Origin: Rhizobiaceae bacterium
GTDB lineage: Bacteria; Pseudomonadota; Alphaproteobacteria; Rhizobiales; Rhizobiaceae
Length of the DNA: 13,161 nucleotides
Assembly (NCBI GenBank): GCA_014380965.1
Contig: JACMIV010000005.1
Span: 1-13,161, forward strand
Reading direction: 5' to 3'
The position numbers and the translations under genes were made by a program. Positions 8,833 through 13,161 of the stretch are shown here, piece by piece (the first letter of the stretch is position 1; each line of letters opens with the position of its first letter). Under the pieces are notes generated by a model. That model searched no databases and had not been told where the DNA came from. It saw nothing but the letters and a program-made list of their open reading frames with translations.

Positions 8833-9141
8833 GTTTGCCTTGCCCGCCGTCCGGCCCGTCGGCTTCTTCGCGCCGGCGGCCGCGGTGTTCCGTACGTTTC
8901 GGCAGGCCGATGGCGGTTGCCGCGGCTCGGCAGGTCTTGTGCCATGTTTGACGACGATGTATAGGCTCACCCTCGAATTTGAAAGCGACCGCGCCCTTTT
9001 GCCCGGCATTTGAGTTCATCCCGCGCGACGGCCGCGGGGGGCGGGCTGGGACCGCCGGGGGCAGGAACTGTCCGGGCCAGGACATGCCGCGCGGCGGCTT
9101 AACACAGGTGCCGCGTGACGGCGCAACAGGATGGAAGACCG
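8820..9141. promoter_or_regulatory. Divergent intergenic region, ABC exporter / rpmE
   Basis: This 322-nt gap must hold promoters for both divergent genes. The exporter-proximal part (about 8820-8945) is GC-rich and open in the exporter frame. Near 8940-9000 the G+C drops. I see no strong promoter for rpmE, no recognisable riboswitch and no complete small gene. Part of the GC-rich stretch before rpmE (9020-9070, G- and C-run rich) could fold in a leader RNA, but I cannot define a structure confidently. Confidence 0.6.
8958..8985 (-). promoter_or_regulatory. Candidate promoter for the ABC exporter
   Basis: On the minus strand, CTTTCA (8985-8980) and TATACA (8963-8958) are separated by 16 nt, resembling a sigma-70-type -35/-10 pair. 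Transcription would start near 8950 and give a leader of about 130 nt. The -35 match is poor, so this is a tentative call. Confidence 0.25.
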
Positions 9142-9363
9142 ATGAGAGCCAAGATTCATCCCGACTATCACGAGATCACCGTCGTGATGACCAACGGGAC
9201 CGAGTATGCGACGCGCACCACCTGGGGCAAGGCGGGCGACAAGATGAACCTCGACATCGACCCGACCAGCCATCCGGCGTGGACTGGCGGCAACCAGCAG
9301 CTCATGGACCGCGGCGGCCGCGTCTCGCGCTTCAAGAAGCGCTACGAAGGCCTTGGCATCTGA
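9142..9363 (+). CDS. rpmE: 50S ribosomal protein L31 (cysteine-free form)
   Basis: A 73-residue L31, which bridges the large and small ribosomal subunits. The sequence shows the family landmarks: [18 protein letters not shown] near the N-terminus, [14 protein letters not shown] in the middle, and a C-terminal [15 protein letters not shown]. It has no cysteine at all, so it is the zinc-independent (C-minus) form and cannot act as a zinc store. The ATG at 9142 is chosen because [10 protein letters not shown] matches the expected N-terminus and AGGATGGAAG lies just upstream. An in-frame GTG at 9115 would add 9 unlikely residues. It appears monocistronic: it is divergent from the exporter and followed at 28 nt by a strong terminator. 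Confidence 0.96.
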   Translation: MRAKIHPDYHEITVVMTNGTEYATRTTWGKAGDKMNLDIDPTSHPAWTGGNQQLMDRGGRVSRFKKRYEGLGI

Positions 9364-9390
9364 TCTGCCCAATCGGCATTTAACGATATC

Positions 9391-9415
9391 GGCCCGGAGC
9401 AATCCGGGCCTTTTT
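9391..9415 (+). terminator. Intrinsic terminator of rpmE
   Basis: A perfect 8-bp GC-rich stem (GGCCCGGA 9391-9398 with TCCGGGCC 9403-9410) is closed by the GNRA tetraloop GCAA and followed at once by TTTTTC. This is a textbook rho-independent terminator, 28 nt after the rpmE stop. On the minus strand no T tract follows the stem, so it should act mainly on rpmE rather than on the convergent epimerase gene. Confidence 0.93.
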
Positions 9416-9467
9416 CATGTCGGGATGAGTGCCGCGATGGCTCGTAGTCTGTTCGGGAGCTGGCCCG

Positions 9468-11438
9468 TCAATACTCCGGGGTCTCGACATAGCCGATCTG
9501 CGGGGGGCGTCCCGGCGTTCCGATGAGGTCGCGCGGCGGCCGGACATATTCCGGCACGATATGCGCCAGAAGCTCCAACGCCCGCTGCGAATCGCCGTTG
9601 CCGATGGCGACCTCGATCGCGTCGAGATTGCGCTTGAGGAGATTGGCGTCGCTGACTCTGGTGCGGGCGACGAGCAGCCCCGGGCGGCCGGTTCGTTCGA
9701 TCGTTTCGCCGGCGCTGAACAGCTCCTCGTAAAGCTTCTCGCCTTTTCGAAGGCCGACATACTCTATCTTGACGTCAACAAGCGGTCGTTTTCCGGCGAT
9801 CTGGATGAGGCGCTCGGCGAGCTCCGTGATGCGGATCGGTTCGCCCATGTCGAGGACGAAGATCTGCCCCTCCGCGGTGCGGTCCGACATGCCGTGACCC
9901 GCCGCGTGGAGGATCAGACGTGACGCCTCCGGGATGGTCATGAAATAGCGCGTGATGTTCGGATGCGTCACGGTCAGCGGCCCGCCGCGGGCAAGCTGCT
10001 GCTGGAACAGCGGAATGACAGAGCCGGTCGAGCCGAGGACGTTGCCGAAGCGGACCGTCATGAAGCGCGTCGCCGTCTGCGAAAGGTCGAGCGCCTGGCA
10101 ATAGGCCTCCGCCGCGCGCTTCGTTGCTCCCATGACGCTGGTCGGGCTGACGGCCTTGTCGGTCGAGACCATCACGAGCGCGCTGGCGCCGCAGGCCAGC
10201 GCGGCATTGGCGACGTTCCGCGTGCCGAGGAGGTTGGTCTCGATCCCCTCGATCGGGTTGTCCTCGACGATCGGCACGTGCTTCAGCGCCGCGGCATGGA
10301 AGATCACGTCGGGACGGTGCTGCGCGAAGACGCGGGCGATCCGGTGGCTCTGGCGCACGTCCGCGACCCGCGAAACGCGCATGAGGCCTGGAAACTCCTC
10401 GGCCACCTGAAGGTCGATCTTGTAGAGCGCGTATTCGTTGTTGTCGACGAGCACCAGCTTGGACGGCAGGAAGGCCGCGATCTGGCGCACGAGCTCGCTG
10501 CCGATCGAGCCGCCGGCCCCCGTCACGACGACGCAGCGGTCGTTGATGAGCCGCGCCACCTCGCGGATGTCGAGATTGACCTCCTTGCGGCCGAGAAGGT
10601 CCTCGAGCGAGACCGGCATCGGCTCGATCGGCTGGTTCTTCTCGATCGCGCCGGCCTTCGTGATGTCCGGCAGTCGCTTGACGGCGATCTTGAAGGGCGC
10701 CGCGCGTTCGATGACGGCCGAGAGTTCGCTCGCGGGAGGGTTCGGCGCCGTCACGATGATCTGGCTGATCGGCATCGCCGCGAGAGCGGCATGCTCGATG
10801 ATGGCCGGCAGGTCGTCGAGCGCGCCGAGGACGCGCGTCCCGTGCAACTGGCGCCGGCGGTTCTTGCGGCGGTCGTCGATGATCCCTGCGATCTGGACGC
10901 TCGCATGGCTGCGCCGCTCGTTGCGGATGAAGAGGTCCGCCTGATCGTTGAAGCCGTAGAGGAGAACGTTCTCGGGTGCGCCGGGTATGGCGCCGCGCGA
11001 GCGCAGGGACGTGCCGCGTTCCTTGAAGAGGCGGTAGGCGAGACGCGGTCCGCCGAGGCCGACGATCATCACGAACCAGGTCATGATCATCGTCGTGCGC
11101 GGAAGATAAACGCCCCGGAAGAGAATGAAATTTCCGAGGAGGAACACTGCGCAGACCACCGTGACGGCCTTCACGATCGACAGCACGTCCAGCAGCGAGG
11201 CATAGCGCCAAGCGCCGCGGTTCAGCGAGAAGAGCGGGAACAGTGCGGCGCTGAGGCAGGTGAAGGCGAGGATCATCGCCCAGAGCTGCCAAAGCGTCAG
11301 CAGCGGCTCGATGCCCCAAGCCAGAGCCAGCGTCAGCGTGATCGAGACGCCCGCGACGATGACGTCGTGGACGACGCCGAGGGACCGCAGCGAGCCTCGC
11401 GGGAGTCTCGAAATCGATCCGAGCAGCGTGTTCATCAT
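9468..11438 (-). CDS. Membrane-bound UDP-sugar 4,6-dehydratase/epimerase family protein (WbpM/CapD/FlaA1 type)
   Basis: A 656-residue enzyme of the large polytopic short-chain dehydrogenase group that modifies UDP-N-acetyl-hexosamines (typically 4,6-dehydration of UDP-GlcNAc) for surface polysaccharide synthesis. Four membrane helices lie at about 23-43, 50-70, 86-107 and 115-132. A first nucleotide-binding-like domain follows ([13 protein letters not shown], then IAGIIDDR). The catalytic domain has GAGGSIG (307-313) for NAD(P) and STDK (425-428), followed by MGATK (M436, K440), where methionine replaces the usual tyrosine of the YxxxK motif, as is normal in this group. The segment [14 protein letters not shown] and the [10 protein letters not shown] region are also typical. 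The start is the ATG at 11438, with GGGGA upstream; a TTG at 11447 would add 3 residues. It lies 84 nt downstream of edd on the same strand. The exact sugar product is not predictable here. Confidence 0.92.
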   Translation of the reverse strand: MMNTLLGSISRLPRGSLRSLGVVHDVIVAGVSITLTLALAWGIEPLLTLWQLWAMILAFTCLSAALFPLFSLNRGAWRYASLLDVLSIVKAVTVVCAVFLLGNFILFRGVYLPRTTMIMTWFVMIVGLGGPRLAYRLFKERGTSLRSRGAIPGAPENVLLYGFNDQADLFIRNERRSHASVQIAGIIDDRRKNRRRQLHGTRVLGALDDLPAIIEHAALAAMPISQIIVTAPNPPASELSAVIERAAPFKIAVKRLPDITKAGAIEKNQPIEPMPVSLEDLLGRKEVNLDIREVARLINDRCVVVTGAGGSIGSELVRQIAAFLPSKLVLVDNNEYALYKIDLQVAEEFPGLMRVSRVADVRQSHRIARVFAQHRPDVIFHAAALKHVPIVEDNPIEGIETNLLGTRNVANAALACGASALVMVSTDKAVSPTSVMGATKRAAEAYCQALDLSQTATRFMTVRFGNVLGSTGSVIPLFQQQLARGGPLTVTHPNITRYFMTIPEASRLILHAAGHGMSDRTAEGQIFVLDMGEPIRITELAERLIQIAGKRPLVDVKIEYVGLRKGEKLYEELFSAGETIERTGRPGLLVARTRVSDANLLKRNLDAIEVAIGNGDSQRALELLAHIVPEYVRPPRDLIGTPGRPPQIGYVETPEY

Positions 11439-11522
11439 CGGCAGCAATTCCCCGGCGGCGGTGTCGCCATCCCCGCGTGCTCTTTTCGAACTAACACGAA
11501 ATCGCGATCGAGCGATATCGCA
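11439..11522 (-). promoter_or_regulatory. edd-to-epimerase intergenic region with palindromes
   Basis: The 84-nt gap contains GCGATATCGC (11512-11521, a perfect 10-bp palindrome adjoining the edd stop), ATCGCGAT (11501-11508, palindrome) and a weak inverted repeat TTTCG / CGAAA (11484-11488 and 11497-11501). They could be an operator or part of a promoter for the epimerase gene. No clear -35/-10 pair or terminator is visible. Confidence 0.25.
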
Positions 11523-13161
11523 TCAGGCAATTTCGAAGACGCTGGCGCCCGTGTCGGCCGATCCGACCGCGCGGCGGAACGGCAAAAAGAGCTCGCGGCC
11601 AAGACCGAAATCATTGTCCGAGAGGTCGGCCTCCGCGGTCGCGCGCGCCGCGAGCTCGGCGGGATCGACGAGAAGTTGGAGCGTTCCCGCATCGCCGTCG
11701 AGCCGGATCATGTCACCCTCGCGGATTTTGCCGATGACGCCGCCGGCCTTGGCCTCCGGCGTCACGTGGATCGCCGCCGGCACCTTGCCCGAGGCGCCGG
11801 ACATGCGTCCGTCCGTCACGAGCGCCACCTTCTGCCCGCGGTCGAGGAGGATGCCGAGGACGGGCGTCAGGTTATGCAGCTCGGGCATTCCATTCGACTG
11901 CGGCCCCTGGAACCGCACGACCGCGATGAAGTCGCCGGTGAGCGACCCCGCCTTGAAGGCGGCCTGGAGCTCCTGCTGGCTGTGGAAGATCTTCGCCGGC
12001 GCCTCGACGAGCCGTCGCTCCGGCTTCACCGCCGAAACCTTGATCACGGCGCGGCCGACATTGCCGTCGAGCATCCTGAGGCCGCCGTTTGCGGAGAAGG
12101 GCTTGTCGCCCGTCGTCAACACCTTCGGATCACCGCTCTCCTTTGGAGCCGCATCGCGGACGACGGACTGCCCGTCCGGCCCGAGCTTCGCCTCGACCGC
12201 ATAGGCGCGAAGGCCCGTGCCCCAGGAGGTCTTCACGTCGTCGTGGAGAAGGCCGTGGTCGAGGAGTTCGCGGATGAGGAAGCCCATGCCGCCGGCCGCC
12301 TGGAAATGGTTCACGTCGGCAAGTCCGTTCGGATAGACGCGCGCCAGCAGCGGCGTCGCATCGGAGAGGTCCGAGATGTCCTGCCAGGTGAGCTTGATGC
12401 CGGCGGCGGCGGCCATGGCCACGAGGTGCAGCGTGTGGTTGGTCGACCCGCCCGTCGCGTGCAGGCCGACGACGCCGTTGACGACGGCCCGCTCGTCGAC
12501 GACGAGGCCGGCGGGCGTGTATTCGTTGCCGAGCGCGGTGATCGAGAGCGCGCGCTTGGTCGCCTCACGGGTGAGCGCGTCGCGCAACGGCGTGTTCGGG
12601 TTGATGAAGGACGAGCCCGGCGTATGGAGCCCCATGATCTCCATCAGCATCTGGTTGGAATTGGCCGTGCCGTAGAACGTGCAGGTGCCAGGCCCGTGAT
12701 AGGACTTCGATTCCGCCTGGAGCAGTTCCGCCCGTCCGACCTTGCCCTCGGCATAGAGCTGGCGGATGCGGCCCTTTTCGTCGTTCGGAAGCCCCGTCGT
12801 CATCGGGCCCGCCGGAATGAACAGGGCCGGCAGGTGTCCGAAGGTGAGGGCGGCGATGACGAGGCCGGGCACGATCTTGTCGCAGACGCCGAGATAGACA
12901 GCGGCGTCGAACATGTCGTGCGATAGTCCGACGGCCGCGGACATCGCGATCACGTCGCGCGAGAAGAGGCTCATCTCCATGCCGATCTGGCCTTGCGTGA
13001 CGCCGTCGCACATGGCGGGCACGCCGCCCGCGACCTGGGCGATGCCTCCCGCCTCCTTTGCCGCCTGCTTGATCAGGGCCGGAAAGGTCTCGAAGGGCTG
13101 ATGCGCCGACAGCATGTCGTTGTAGGAGGTGATGATGCCGAGGTTGGGCACCTTGTCGCCG
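11523..13161 (-). CDS. edd: 6-phosphogluconate dehydratase (N-terminus outside the window)
   Basis: Encodes 545 visible residues of Edd, the iron-sulfur dehydratase converting 6-phosphogluconate to 2-keto-3-deoxy-6-phosphogluconate in the Entner-Doudoroff pathway. Compared with E. coli Edd (603 residues as I recall it), roughly the first 60 residues lie beyond the right edge. The frame continues to base 13160, and the GTG at 13151 is an internal valine. The cluster-ligand regions are present: [17 protein letters not shown] and [14 protein letters not shown]. So are [20 protein letters not shown] and the IlvD/Edd signature [17 protein letters not shown] near the C-terminus. The segment [16 protein letters not shown] matches Edd rather than dihydroxy-acid dehydratase. 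zwf or pgl, common partners in rhizobia, may lie upstream outside the window. A read-through transcript into the epimerase gene is possible. Confidence 0.96.
   Translation of the reverse strand, partial: GDKVPNLGIITSYNDMLSAHQPFETFPALIKQAAKEAGGIAQVAGGVPAMCDGVTQGQIGMEMSLFSRDVIAMSAAVGLSHDMFDAAVYLGVCDKIVPGLVIAALTFGHLPALFIPAGPMTTGLPNDEKGRIRQLYAEGKVGRAELLQAESKSYHGPGTCTFYGTANSNQMLMEIMGLHTPGSSFINPNTPLRDALTREATKRALSITALGNEYTPAGLVVDERAVVNGVVGLHATGGSTNHTLHLVAMAAAAGIKLTWQDISDLSDATPLLARVYPNGLADVNHFQAAGGMGFLIRELLDHGLLHDDVKTSWGTGLRAYAVEAKLGPDGQSVVRDAAPKESGDPKVLTTGDKPFSANGGLRMLDGNVGRAVIKVSAVKPERRLVEAPAKIFHSQQELQAAFKAGSLTGDFIAVVRFQGPQSNGMPELHNLTPVLGILLDRGQKVALVTDGRMSGASGKVPAAIHVTPEAKAGGVIGKIREGDMIRLDGDAGTLQLLVDPAELAARATAEADLSDNDFGLGRELFLPFRRAVGSADTGASVFEIA

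Noticed and set aside
8946..8965. Plus-strand promoter from TTGACG and TATAGG upstream of rpmE
   Set aside because: The two hexamers are only about 6 nt apart, far too close for a -35/-10 pair.
9963..12926. Open frame of 987 codons on the + strand across the epimerase and edd genes
   Set aside because: It is the antisense shadow of two well-supported genes in high-GC DNA. It is very rich in Arg, Asp, Glu and His, with no domain or start signal.

Overview
The window is high-GC (mostly about 65% where I counted by hand) and has the gene content and order of an alphaproteobacterium, most likely of the order Hyphomicrobiales (Rhizobiales). The main evidence is the cysteine-free 73-residue ribosomal protein L31 beside a half-size ABC exporter, and the run Sel1-repeat protein, efp, suhB-like phosphatase, MotA/ExbB-like and OmpA/MotB-like pair, an order I recall from that group. 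I cannot name a genus from sequence alone.

Layout. Positions 1-4077 (+ strand) hold the C-terminal end of a Sel1-repeat protein, translation elongation factor P (efp), an inositol-monophosphatase family enzyme (suhB type) and a tightly coupled two-gene membrane module. In that module a four-helix MotA/TolQ/ExbB-type proton-channel protein is followed 3 nt later by a one-helix, coiled-coil, OmpA-domain protein. Two terminator-like hairpins separate efp from suhB. Positions 4272-6239 (+) encode a complete VgrG, the spike protein of a type VI secretion system, with a short proline-rich tail and no other T6SS core gene in view. From 6240 to 6989 the base composition falls to roughly 43-52% in the lines I counted, and codon use changes. 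This stretch holds a small predicted lipoprotein (6415-6780), a possible 34-codon ORF and unrecognised open sequence. It looks like acquired cargo next to vgrG.

Positions 6990-8819 (- strand) encode a half-size ABC exporter that starts at a GTG with a strong ribosome binding site. It is divergent from rpmE (L31, 9142-9363, +), which ends in a textbook intrinsic terminator with a GCAA tetraloop. Convergent to rpmE on the - strand are a WbpM/CapD/FlaA1-type membrane nucleotide-sugar epimerase/dehydratase (9468-11438) and, upstream of it, edd (6-phosphogluconate dehydratase of the Entner-Doudoroff pathway), which runs off the right edge without its N-terminus.

Most of the window is ordinary core chromosome. 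The parts worth a second look are the vgrG plus lipoprotein cassette, which could be an effector-delivery or immunity locus, and the MotA/OmpA-like pair, which resembles ion-driven stators but sits away from any flagellar, Tol or Zorya genes. I did not find a convincing new system. The vgrG cassette is the nearest candidate and its function is inference.
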